Source: Bacteroidales bacterium
Lineage (GTDB): Bacteria > Bacteroidota > Bacteroidia > Bacteroidales > ML635J-15
Reading direction: 5' to 3'
Length of the DNA: 35,967 nt
Assembly (NCBI GenBank): GCA_017620015.1
Contig: JAFZRE010000001.1
Location: forward strand, 1-35,967
The notes beneath the pieces were generated by a model that did not search any database, had not been told where the DNA came from, and was given only the letters and a program-made list of their open reading frames with translations. The position numbers were made by a program, and so were the translations under genes. Below, piece after piece: positions 14,259 through 22,630 of the stretch (position 1 is its first letter; each line of letters begins with the position of its first letter).

Positions 14259-16973
14259 CTAGTTGATATTGGACGTCAGGTGATGTTTTCCGCTACCTAG
14301 GTTCTGCTTTTCATAACCATTGGATGTTGGAAGCCAAACTTCGGCACTCGTGTTTGCTGGTATGACAATGTCCCATTCAAACTGATTTCCACTGACTTTC
14401 CAATTGCTTTCGATTAGTCCTGATACAGATTTGTAGGAGCAGTTCACGTATTCCAAACCTTTGATTGGATATGGCTTCAGTTGGATTTTGCTATATCCCG
14501 GCTCCAAAGCGCGGATGCCTCCGAGATATTCGTATTCCCAAAGTATAAGGTCGCCCAGAAGCATTACATGGTTGCCAGAATTCATTGATGGGTCGGCGGT
14601 GTTTCCGTTCCAAAGTTCCCAGATTGTGGTGGCTTCGTTTCGATACATGTAGCCCCAGCTTGGATAGCTGTCGATGGTAGCCAGACGCAATGCCAAGTCG
14701 CCACGGCCTCGTTCGGTAAGGGTACGCATAAGTTGCTGTATGCCAACTACTCCGGTAGAGACATGCCCACCAAAGTCCTTTTCGGTCTTGTCGATGATAT
14801 TGGCGAAGACTTTGTCTTCCATATCGGCTGGCACCATTCCGAACCATAGAGGCAAAATGTTGGCGGTCACAGTGTTGTTGCTGTATCGACCAGTTTCCTT
14901 GTTCAGGTATTTTTCGTTGTAAGAGGCGGTTGTTGCTGCAATCTCATTGTTGAAATATGCAACATCTTCTTGAATTCCAAGCAACTCAGCGAATTTTGCC
15001 ATTTTACCAGCAAGGTAGCAGTAGAAAGGTGTTGATATTACGGCTGCCGATGTAATTCGACTTGTGTCTTTCGAATGTATCATTTCGGGAGATTCGGGTG
15101 GCATGCACCAGTCGCCATAGCAGTCGCGGGTGATTATGCCATCTTCCGAATAGCTTTCTTTCATGTGGACTATCCAGCGTTTCATTGCAGCATAGTGCTG
15201 GCGTATTGGTTCGCTGTCGCCAAAGCGTGTGTAAACCATATCGGCAGCTGTGATAAATGCACCGGGCCAGGTCATGTTGTCGGTATATCTGCGCCAGTAG
15301 GCAGGTGCGACATCCGATACCGAACCTGATGGCCATTGAGAATCGTCAAGGTCACTGAGCCATTTTGAGTACAGTTCGTGATTTCCAAATATGTACGATT
15401 CTCCGTAGCATCCTGTTGTGCGGTCGCCAGTCCAGCCCATGCGCTCGTCGCGTTGCGGACAGTCGGTTGGCATACTACGGTAATTTCCTCTAATTCCCCA
15501 GTATGCGTTGCGATAAACCGCATTTATAATTTCGTTGGACGTCTCGAATGAGCCTGTCGTTGGCATTGCATCGTAGAAAACAAGTCCTTCAAAGTCGTCA
15601 GCCACAGGCTTTTCGCGCAGACCTTTCACTTCTACATAGCGGAATCCATGGTAGGTAAACATTGGATGCCACTGCGCATCGCTGCCGCTCATGATATAAT
15701 GGTCGGTGGCTTCGGCACTGCGTAGGTTGTCGATATATATAAGGCTGTCGGAAGTTAGAGTTTCTGCGAAACGCAAGGTGATAGTATCTCCTGCCTTCTG
15801 GTTGTGCATTTTTATGTCGAGCACTCCAACCATATTCTGTCCCATATCAACTATCCAGCAGTCGTTCTTTTTGAATATCGCCACTGGACGAATCTTGTCC
15901 TGCACCGTGATGTTGGGATTGGGCTGTGCAACGAGTTTTCCTTTGGGAGCCTCTACTAATTCTACTGGCAGCCAGTTGCTATCGTCGTATCCGATTCTTG
16001 TCCATTCGCCCAACTCCATGTTTGCATCGTAAGTTTCTCCGTCAAACTCGTTTGCGGTACGGATAGGACCTTTGTTGGTTATTTTCCAACTTTCGTCGCT
16101 ACATATCGTTGCAGAGCTGCCGTCTTTGTAGGTAACTTCAAGTTGCAAAAGGAGTTGTGGCAATCCATAGTGAATAGCATGTTTTATTCCGCCCCATTCG
16201 AGATAAAGCGAGTCGTATCGGATAGTTGTGAAGCGACCGCCTTCAAGTGTGACACCGATTGCATTGTCGCCTTTATTGAGCAGTGAAGTTACATCGTAAG
16301 CATTGAAATACACTCGTTTAGTGTAGTCGGAAATGGCGGGCTTCAGCAGTTCATCGGCGGCGACTTCGGTTCCGTTGATATATGCGCTGTATTGTCCCAA
16401 TCCGCTGATGTATAGGCGTGCTTTGCTTATGTCGTTGTTCAGGTTGAAAGTTTTGCGGAGATAGCGTGCGGTAATGCGAGTTTTGTCATACAGGACATCC
16501 TCGTCGAATTCGTGCCCGATCCATTTTGCTTGCCAGTCGTCCTGGTTCAGCAGGCTTATCTCAAATGATTTTACGGAACTCTCCAGACTGGCTTTCTTTT
16601 CCTTTTCTCCGTATGTCACAGTGGTATATACTTTCCAGTATGCCTTGTCGCGGCTTTTCAGTTCCCGACCTTGGTATGCAATGTAGAGCATCTGGTTCGA
16701 TTCGATGACTTCAGAATCCCACAGGTCGCCGATTCCTTTCCGGGCATTTTGCTCGGTAGTGGCGACCACGATGCGGTAGTTGACCTGCTTTACATTTTCG
16801 TACTGGCTTTCGTACTGCCAGCTGAAACGTGGCTGGTTTGTTGCTAGTGCCCTCGAGCCGTCCTGTTGTTCGACGGTAAGGTTGCATATTTCAATTTTGG
16901 TTCCGCAAGCGGTTAGCATTGCCGAGATGATTGCAACAAACAAAAGGGAGAATAACAATGAATGGTTCTTCAT
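14259..16973 (-). CDS. Alpha-L-rhamnosidase, glycoside hydrolase family 78, lipoprotein
   Basis: The 904-residue protein has a lipoprotein signal with LTAC ending at Cys23, so it is probably anchored in the outer or inner membrane facing the periplasm or surface. An N-terminal Ig-like part (NQPRFSWQYES) leads to the GH78 N-terminal beta-sandwich (ARLYISGLGQYSAYINGTEV, about 185-205). The (alpha/alpha)6 catalytic region carries DCPQRDERMGWTGD at 504-517, containing the conserved acid general-catalyst region, and TTIWELWNG near residue 790. These enzymes release terminal alpha-L-rhamnose from plant pectins, flavonoid glycosides or bacterial glycans. An AraC regulator lies 62 bases upstream on the same strand, which suggests sugar-responsive control. 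No SusCD pair is present, so this is not a full polysaccharide utilisation locus. Confidence 0.9.
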   Translation of the reverse strand: MKNHSLLFSLLFVAIISAMLTACGTKIEICNLTVEQQDGSRALATNQPRFSWQYESQYENVKQVNYRIVVATTEQNARKGIGDLWDSEVIESNQMLYIAYQGRELKSRDKAYWKVYTTVTYGEKEKKASLESSVKSFEISLLNQDDWQAKWIGHEFDEDVLYDKTRITARYLRKTFNLNNDISKARLYISGLGQYSAYINGTEVAADELLKPAISDYTKRVYFNAYDVTSLLNKGDNAIGVTLEGGRFTTIRYDSLYLEWGGIKHAIHYGLPQLLLQLEVTYKDGSSATICSDESWKITNKGPIRTANEFDGETYDANMELGEWTRIGYDDSNWLPVELVEAPKGKLVAQPNPNITVQDKIRPVAIFKKNDCWIVDMGQNMVGVLDIKMHNQKAGDTITLRFAETLTSDSLIYIDNLRSAEATDHYIMSGSDAQWHPMFTYHGFRYVEVKGLREKPVADDFEGLVFYDAMPTTGSFETSNEIINAVYRNAYWGIRGNYRSMPTDCPQRDERMGWTGDRTTGCYGESYIFGNHELYSKWLSDLDDSQWPSGSVSDVAPAYWRRYTDNMTWPGAFITAADMVYTRFGDSEPIRQHYAAMKRWIVHMKESYSEDGIITRDCYGDWCMPPESPEMIHSKDTSRITSAAVISTPFYCYLAGKMAKFAELLGIQEDVAYFNNEIAATTASYNEKYLNKETGRYSNNTVTANILPLWFGMVPADMEDKVFANIIDKTEKDFGGHVSTGVVGIQQLMRTLTERGRGDLALRLATIDSYPSWGYMYRNEATTIWELWNGNTADPSMNSGNHVMLLGDLILWEYEYLGGIRALEPGYSKIQLKPYPIKGLEYVNCSYKSVSGLIESNWKVSGNQFEWDIVIPANTSAEVWLPTSNGYEKQNLGSGKHHLTSNIN

Positions 16974-16996
16974 GGTATAAATTTATTGAATTTTAT

Positions 16997-17015
16997 TGAT
17001 GCGAAGATAAGAAAT
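16997..17015 (-). promoter_or_regulatory. Shared promoter-like block, rhamnosidase gene
   Basis: A 19-base block identical to 13972-13990, holding TATCTTCG at 17009-17002 on the minus strand, 28 bases before the ATG. The same block at the same relative place before two genes supports a shared promoter type. Confidence 0.5.
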
Positions 17016-17035
17016 AAATAATTAACGGATGACAT

Positions 17036-17959
17036 CTATTTTCCCATCTCCCTATATTTCATCGGAGAAACCTTTACCTCCTGCTTGAAATAGCGGCAGA
17101 AAAACGAATCGTTTGGGAAATTCAAGGCTTCGGCAATCTGCTGTATGCTCATATCGGTAGAATTAAGCAGAACTTTTGCCTCCACAATCACCCTTTCCTT
17201 TATAAGTTGTATCGGCGTTTTTCCCGAAGCCAAATGAATCATCCTGGAAAAATATTTGGGAGAAACACAGCAACGGTCGGCATAAAAAGACACCATACGT
17301 TCCTTGCTGCCATACACTTGCAAGTCGTCCATAAACTGCAAGTACAGTTCATTTTCACGGCTTCCTTCGTACAAAACATCTTCCTGACCGCCACCTTCTC
17401 CTAATTTTGAAAGGAATGATGCCGCCGACACAAAAAGATAACCCTTCACCACCTCGCTACGATACGCAACATCCACCGAGGAATAAAACTGTCGAATCTC
17501 CTTGTACAAACGTTTTTGCTGCTGCATTTCCGCCTCATCGAGATGCATAAGTACGGGAACAGAACGGTGCATTATGTATGAATTGGCATTCATAGTGGAA
17601 CTATTGAACAACTCGTCGTTTCCATTGTCCTCAAAAGCCATCGCTATTATTTTCAGGTCGTCGCTACACGAAAGAAATTCCACTATAGAACCGCTTTGGA
17701 CAATAAGAGCATCGTTGCTTCCGACAACATACTCGTGCCGGTTCACCGTCGTCCTAATCGAACCTTTGCAACAAAGAATCGCCGAGGTAAACGTCAATTT
17801 GAACGGATAGGAATATGGCCGCGAATACGACACTTCAAAATCAAGAAAATTTTGCTCAATGTCCAGATTGTCATCAATAAATATCGACTCACCGACAACC
17901 ATACCTTCGTTAACTCGGTTGAAAAATCTGAGCAATATTTGATTTACAGGCGATTGCAT
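17036..17959 (-). CDS. AraC-family transcriptional regulator
   Basis: The 307-residue protein has a cupin-like N-terminal sensing half and a C-terminal double helix-turn-helix. The last 100 residues hold CVSPKYFSRMIHLASGKTP, then IKERVIVEAKVLLNSTDMSI, and FPNDSFFCRYFKQEVKVSPM, the two helix-turn-helix units of AraC proteins. Such regulators usually activate nearby catabolic genes on binding a small effector. Its gene is transcribed towards the rhamnosidase, 62 bases away, so rhamnose-containing sugars are a reasonable but unproven effector. A TATCTTTG -7 box lies 20 bases before the ATG. Confidence 0.9.
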   Translation of the reverse strand: MQSPVNQILLRFFNRVNEGMVVGESIFIDDNLDIEQNFLDFEVSYSRPYSYPFKLTFTSAILCCKGSIRTTVNRHEYVVGSNDALIVQSGSIVEFLSCSDDLKIIAMAFEDNGNDELFNSSTMNANSYIMHRSVPVLMHLDEAEMQQQKRLYKEIRQFYSSVDVAYRSEVVKGYLFVSAASFLSKLGEGGGQEDVLYEGSRENELYLQFMDDLQVYGSKERMVSFYADRCCVSPKYFSRMIHLASGKTPIQLIKERVIVEAKVLLNSTDMSIQQIAEALNFPNDSFFCRYFKQEVKVSPMKYREMGK

Positions 17960-17978
17960 ACCAATGTACTATTTTTCG

Positions 17979-17986
17979 CAAAGATA
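17979..17986 (-). promoter_or_regulatory. -7 box for the AraC regulator gene
   Basis: On the minus strand TATCTTTG matches TAnnTTTG. A TTG at 18005-18003 is 16 bases upstream, somewhat closer than the usual 19. Confidence 0.55.
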
Positions 17987-18074
17987 GTGACTTTTTAAAT
18001 ATCAACACGCCTAAAAGCGAAAAATTGAACATTTATAACGAAAGATGAGAAATCGCCAAAATATCGCTATTTTA

Positions 18075-18082
18075 TAATTTTG
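18075..18082 (+). promoter_or_regulatory. -7 box for the MMPL transporter gene
   Basis: TAATTTTG matches TAnnTTTG. It lies 120 bases before the transporter ATG and 20 bases before a possible 28-codon leader ORF. No convincing -33 box is visible. Confidence 0.4.
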
Positions 18083-18102
18083 CACCCCGAAATTGACATA
18101 GT

Positions 18103-18189
18103 ATGTCCATACGTGAAAGTTACATATCGAAAATCAACGAGAACAGTTCATTCTGCTCTATAACAACCATTTACAACATTCTGGCATAA
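18103..18189 (+). CDS. Possible 28-residue leader ORF before the transporter
   Basis: An ATG just downstream of a -7 box opens a 28-codon frame (MSIRESYISKINENSSF...) that ends 13 bases before the transporter ATG. It has no recognisable motif. It may be a leader peptide that tunes translation of the transporter or a chance frame; the only support is its position between promoter and gene. Confidence 0.25.
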   Translation: MSIRESYISKINENSSFCSITTIYNILA

Positions 18190-18202
18190 ACAAGGTAAAC
18201 GT

Positions 18203-21200
18203 ATGGCAAAATTCAAACTATCGGATTTTTTGGTCAGGAAGCGAGTAATTTTCATGCTTGCTGCCGTAGCGATTGCTATTGCCTGCATATTCATGATTCC
18301 GCACACCAACATAAACTCCGATATGTCACGCTACCTGCCCGACGACTCGCAGATGAAACAAGGAATCGACAAGATGTCGGAAGAATTTGGCGATGCAGGT
18401 CTAGGATCGGGAATGGTTAGGGTTATGTTCAAGTCGTTGCCCGATAGCGCTAGGATAGCCATAAAGGATGATCTTTCGGACATCGATGGCGTGGCAAACG
18501 TAATCTACATCGAAGGCAGCGACGAATACAACCATGGCGAAATGGTTCTGTACGAACTGCTTGGCAACAGCAAACGCAGTCAGCACGAGCTTGCCGACGA
18601 CATAAATTCCAAATACGGGGACCTTGTCATTGTTGAAACTAGTGAACAGGACAGCACCGCACCGCTCGGCGTGATGCTGATAGCCTTTGCCCTACTGCTT
18701 GTCGTACTGGTCATAATGTGCGAATCGTGGCTAGAGCCACCGATTTTTCTAGCAGCCATAGGTGTGGCGATTGCAATAAATATGGGAACCAGCGCCCTGC
18801 TCGAGAGCGTGTCGGCAACAACTAACTCCATCGCAGCCATGCTACAACTCGTGCTATCAATCGACTACTCCATAATCCTGATGAACCGCTACCGTCAGGA
18901 AAAAACATCGGGGAAAGACAAGATTGAAGCAATGTCGGCCGCGCTCAACAAAGCCTCGTCGTCAATCGTAAGCAGCGCATTCACAACCATAGTCGGACTG
19001 CTGGCACTCGTATTCATGAAACTGAAAATTGGTGCCGACATGGGTATTGTGCTGGCAAAAGGCGTGCTTTGCAGCCTTGTCGCAATATTCACAGTGCTAC
19101 CTACACTCATCATCCTGCTCGATGGCGCAATCGAAAAGTCGAAGAAGCGCGTACTGAAGTTCCACACGGAGAGACTGGCAGGCTTCAGCATGAAATTCCG
19201 CATTCCGCTGGCAATATTTTTCGTCATTATATTCGCAGGCTCATACTGGCTGCATAAAAAGACTGAAATTTCGTTTTCAATCGAACAGAAATCAGAAATT
19301 GCCAAAACTTTCCCACAAAGGAACATCACTGCTCTTCTGTACGAAAATTACGACTCGCTAGAAATCATCAAGTTAGCCGACAGTATTTCCGAGAATCCAC
19401 ACATAAAGTCGTTCGTCTCCTACCCTTCGCTGATGCAAAAGAAATATTCGGCACAGGAAACTAAGGGACTGCTCGACGAAATGACCTCAATGACTGGCGA
19501 TCTTGACATAAACGAAATTAGCTCCGAACAAATCGTCAATATTATATACTACATAAAGTCTGGCGAACTTGCCAACGAAAAGATCAGCCTCCACGACTTT
19601 GCCTTGCTACTGCTGGACTTTGCGACCGACACCACCTACACCACCAACATCGACATCCCCATCAGCGCACCCGACACTACAATGGATGTCGAGCAAAGCC
19701 TGAAGCTGCTTGCCTCGCTTACCGACACCAGTTTCATATCTGAAAAGCTAACATGCGACGAAATATCAGAAATTATTGGCATCGACAAGGAACTAATATC
19801 TATAATTTGTCCTCCCGGGACAAAAATGACAATAAAGGAAACCATTAGCACTGCCAAATATCTAGCCAACAGCTACATGCAACCGATTCGTGTGCACCAT
19901 CGTACCGAAAAGTCTAAGGAAAATCCGGTTGAGAACACATACGAAAGCACCACGCCAAGCGATAGCACCGACATGCAAGACATTGTCGAAGCCACGCATA
20001 CAAACGACAGCGACAACATCTACACCGACTCCACAAAAGTCCACAGCCAGTACACGCCTGCCGAAATTGCCGAAATTATCGGCATGAAGGAAAAGCATGC
20101 ATCAATAATCTTCAATCTTTACGGTCGCACCATCGACAAGAAAGTAAAGACGATGTCGCTGTACGAATTCATATATTTCCTCAACCACGACATATCTAAG
20201 CGCAAGCTATTTGCATCGCAGTTCGACGATGAAAGCCGCGAATGGCTAAGTCACGCCGAAAGCCTGATGGCGACAACACTTACAGCAAACAAGCAAGACT
20301 CAGAGACGATAACACCAACTATCGTTCAGACAGAAGTCGACACGGCAAAGAATATTGCCGAACATACAGAAAAAAAGCACGAACATAAAATTTCAGCACC
20401 TACGCCAAAAGTCGACAAGGAAATGCTAGCAATGCTCGATAAGGCAGAACTGCTCATCAAGATTGCCGACGAAGGCGAAAAATTCGGTGTCTTGAAAATG
20501 CACGAAATACTTGATTCGTTAGGCACAGAGATTGACACTTCGGTACTCGAACTGGCATACCTGTACTACGGAACCAGCAACTTCGACAACGACAGCCTTC
20601 TTATGTCGGCAGAAGAAATACTTGATATTGTAACCGATTCAATCATCGACAACAAGAAGTTTGCCCCGATGATAACCGACAATATCAAATCGAGCATTCA
20701 GGAAGCAAACGATATGGTTGACAGCAATCTTGGCAAACTACGTGGCAAAAACTTCTCGCAGGCAATCATTTTCAGCGACTACCCGAAGGAAGCCCCCGAA
20801 ACCAACGAGTTTGTCGAATCGCTGACAACGCAATGCAAATCACAGCTCAAGGGAAAACACTACCTTATCGGCGAATCGGTAATGATGAACGAGATGCGCA
20901 ACCAGTGGGGCAGCGAAATGCTACTCGTAACGCTCATCACCATACTTTCGATATTCCTAATTGTTGCAATCACCTTCCGTTCGCTTGCCGTACCAGCCAT
21001 CCTAGTGATGACAGTGATGTCGGCGGTATATATAAATGTCTTTGTCAGCGGTCAAATCGGCAATCTGCTCTACTTGGCCTACCTCATAATGCAAAGCATA
21101 CTTATGGGTGCGACTATAGACTACGGCATACTTTTCGCCAACAACTACCGGGAAGCGCGCGCATCGCTAAGCGTAAAGAATGCAATATGGGAAGCCTACA

Positions 21201-21409
21201 AGTCGTCCACCCACACCATTGTAACCTCCGGTACCATAATGACAATCGCTCCGCTTGCCATGTCGTTCATGATGGACGACCCGACAACAATAATGATTCT
21301 GCAGTGCATCGCCATAGGCGCATTCGCAGCCGTAATGCTGATTATCTTCGTACTGCCAGGACTGCTTGGTGCTTTTGATAGGTTTATAGTGAAAAAGAAA
21401 AGTAAATAG
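18203..21409 (+). CDS. MMPL/RND-superfamily membrane transporter with an extended central loop
   Basis: The 1068-residue protein has the two-fold MMPL layout. One membrane segment lies near residues 14-33, then a loop to 153, then a block of five or so segments (LIAFALLLVVLVIM to about 310) with the conserved VLSIDYSIILMNRYRQE. A further segment lies near 333-350 and a second block at 905-1060 with GATIDYGILFANNYREA. The loop between the halves is about 550 residues, against 120 for the first, and holds several repeats of a helical motif such as EISEIIGIDKELISII and EIAEIIGMKEKHASII. Relatives export lipids, drugs or hopanoids; the substrate here is unknown. It is divergent from the AraC gene. 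Confidence 0.82.
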   Translation: MAKFKLSDFLVRKRVIFMLAAVAIAIACIFMIPHTNINSDMSRYLPDDSQMKQGIDKMSEEFGDAGLGSGMVRVMFKSLPDSARIAIKDDLSDIDGVANVIYIEGSDEYNHGEMVLYELLGNSKRSQHELADDINSKYGDLVIVETSEQDSTAPLGVMLIAFALLLVVLVIMCESWLEPPIFLAAIGVAIAINMGTSALLESVSATTNSIAAMLQLVLSIDYSIILMNRYRQEKTSGKDKIEAMSAALNKASSSIVSSAFTTIVGLLALVFMKLKIGADMGIVLAKGVLCSLVAIFTVLPTLIILLDGAIEKSKKRVLKFHTERLAGFSMKFRIPLAIFFVIIFAGSYWLHKKTEISFSIEQKSEIAKTFPQRNITALLYENYDSLEIIKLADSISENPHIKSFVSYPSLMQKKYSAQETKGLLDEMTSMTGDLDINEISSEQIVNIIYYIKSGELANEKISLHDFALLLLDFATDTTYTTNIDIPISAPDTTMDVEQSLKLLASLTDTSFISEKLTCDEISEIIGIDKELISIICPPGTKMTIKETISTAKYLANSYMQPIRVHHRTEKSKENPVENTYESTTPSDSTDMQDIVEATHTNDSDNIYTDSTKVHSQYTPAEIAEIIGMKEKHASIIFNLYGRTIDKKVKTMSLYEFIYFLNHDISKRKLFASQFDDESREWLSHAESLMATTLTANKQDSETITPTIVQTEVDTAKNIAEHTEKKHEHKISAPTPKVDKEMLAMLDKAELLIKIADEGEKFGVLKMHEILDSLGTEIDTSVLELAYLYYGTSNFDNDSLLMSAEEILDIVTDSIIDNKKFAPMITDNIKSSIQEANDMVDSNLGKLRGKNFSQAIIFSDYPKEAPETNEFVESLTTQCKSQLKGKHYLIGESVMMNEMRNQWGSEMLLVTLITILSIFLIVAITFRSLAVPAILVMTVMSAVYINVFVSGQIGNLLYLAYLIMQSILMGATIDYGILFANNYREARASLSVKNAIWEAYKSSTHTIVTSGTIMTIAPLAMSFMMDDPTTIMILQCIAIGAFAAVMLIIFVLPGLLGAFDRFIVKKKSK

Positions 21410-21475
21410 TATTCATCATTATCTCCAACGGAGTAAAAAATTTTGTGCCATATATTACAACAATCCATAAATCAT

Positions 21476-21483
21476 TATCTTTG
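21476..21483 (+). promoter_or_regulatory. -7 box for the transglutaminase-like gene
   Basis: TATCTTTG matches TAnnTTTG, 33 bases before the ATG at 21517. A TTTTG at 21441-21445 is too far upstream to be its -33 partner. Confidence 0.5.
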
Positions 21484-21516
21484 CAAATCTTAATCATATA
21501 TAACAAATAAGTACAA

Positions 21517-22485
21517 ATGGCATATAATGATAACCAAATGAATTACGTAGAACCGTCAAATTATGAATCTGCAACAGAGCCAAAACCAGAAGAAAATGAT
21601 GAAGGTTGGATTGGTGTCATTTTAGAATATGTCAGCATTTTAGTTGCACTTCCGCTTTTTCTATTATTATCAAAAGTGCTTCCAGACCCGGACTGGGTTA
21701 TTAATCTTGATAGAATATTGCTATTCATATTAACTTTTATTGTGATATATTTTGTTGCCCATTCTTTCAAATTCATAACAACTATAGGATTGTTCGCAGG
21801 AATAGGTTTTCTGACATACGGAAGTCTTGCTTCAGGAGACCATTATGGGTGGAAAAATGCTGTTTTTGACTATGCCTCATTAATAAACTCTCTTAACAGA
21901 GACGATGATCAGGGTGTTTATGTATTAGACTTTTTAGTAAATGAAAACGAGAAAAAAATTAGAGAGGCATGCGACTACACCAATGTCAGAAGTTGCGCTT
22001 TAAAGATTATTGATGAGAATAAAGAATTTAAAGACAAAGCAGACGACTATTATCAATATCGCACTTTTATACAATCATGTGCCATATGCAAATATGTAAA
22101 CGAAAATTGGAATTATGTAAATGATCCAAAAAATGAGGAATATTTTGCAAAAGCAAGTGAGACTCTACAAAGCACAAAAGGAAAAAGTTTTTATGGCGAC
22201 TGTGATGACCATTCAATACTATTAGCTTCACTTATAAAGGCTATTGGAGGAGAAAGTCGTATAGTTTTGGCTGATGGTCACGCATATCCAGAAATTAGAG
22301 TTCAAAAAAAAGAACTAAACGATATTGAATTTTTAATCAAAAGTTTATATAAAATTCGAAACTTAAAGCTACACTACCATATTGATGATAATGCGATTTG
22401 GCTTAATATGGATTATACAGGGAATTATCCTGGCACCAGATTTCTTAAAGGAAGCGAAAAGATTATCTCTGTCGTCAACATATAA
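21517..22485 (+). CDS. Membrane-anchored transglutaminase-like protein
   Basis: The 322-residue protein has an acidic 30-residue start, three likely membrane segments (about 36-52, 66-82 and 85-103), then a soluble domain. That domain has the transglutaminase-like catalytic layout: Cys229 in YGDCDDHSILLASL, His255 in DGHAYPEI and Asp299 in WLNMDYTG. Bacterial members are often proteases or peptide-modifying enzymes; the substrate is unknown. The gene is AT-richer than the transporter before it, and its own -7 box suggests a single-gene unit. It lies 145 bases upstream of the hsdM gene, so it may belong to the same accessory region, but nothing in the sequence ties it to restriction. Confidence 0.75.
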   Translation: MAYNDNQMNYVEPSNYESATEPKPEENDEGWIGVILEYVSILVALPLFLLLSKVLPDPDWVINLDRILLFILTFIVIYFVAHSFKFITTIGLFAGIGFLTYGSLASGDHYGWKNAVFDYASLINSLNRDDDQGVYVLDFLVNENEKKIREACDYTNVRSCALKIIDENKEFKDKADDYYQYRTFIQSCAICKYVNENWNYVNDPKNEEYFAKASETLQSTKGKSFYGDCDDHSILLASLIKAIGGESRIVLADGHAYPEIRVQKKELNDIEFLIKSLYKIRNLKLHYHIDDNAIWLNMDYTGNYPGTRFLKGSEKIISVVNI

Positions 22486-22576
22486 CCATAATAATGCTAC
22501 CGTAATGCTGATTTGCAGCGGCACAACAAATACCGATCTTCTCCCCCATTATTTTATTTGCTCCGCGCTTTTATTT

Positions 22577-22630
22577 CTTACGAAATATTAGTATCTTTGT
22601 AACCATAAATACTAGAATACTTTCGTAAAG
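22577..22630. repeat. Bulged inverted repeat over the hsdM promoter and start
   Basis: The left arm 22577-22594 and right arm 22609-22630 pair over 18 bases, with bulges at 22614-22615, 22620 and 22627 and a 14-base loop. The arms share TACGAAA / TTTCGTA and AGTAT / ATACT. The left arm overlaps the -7 box and the right arm ends directly before the hsdM ATG, so it may be an operator or an mRNA hairpin. Confidence 0.6.
22592..22599 (+). promoter_or_regulatory. hsdM: -7 box of the hsd operon
   Basis: TATCTTTG matches TAnnTTTG, 31 bases before the hsdM ATG. It lies at the inner edge of the inverted repeat, so a protein bound there could block transcription. Confidence 0.55.

Noticed and set aside
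14259..17959. Full polysaccharide utilisation locus
   Set aside because: There is no SusC/SusD pair beside the rhamnosidase; the only TonB receptor is 18 kb away with a different setting.
20833..21378. 181-codon plus-strand ORF inside the transporter gene
   Set aside because: It is a shifted frame of the transporter; its product is rich in His, Arg and Asn with no motif.
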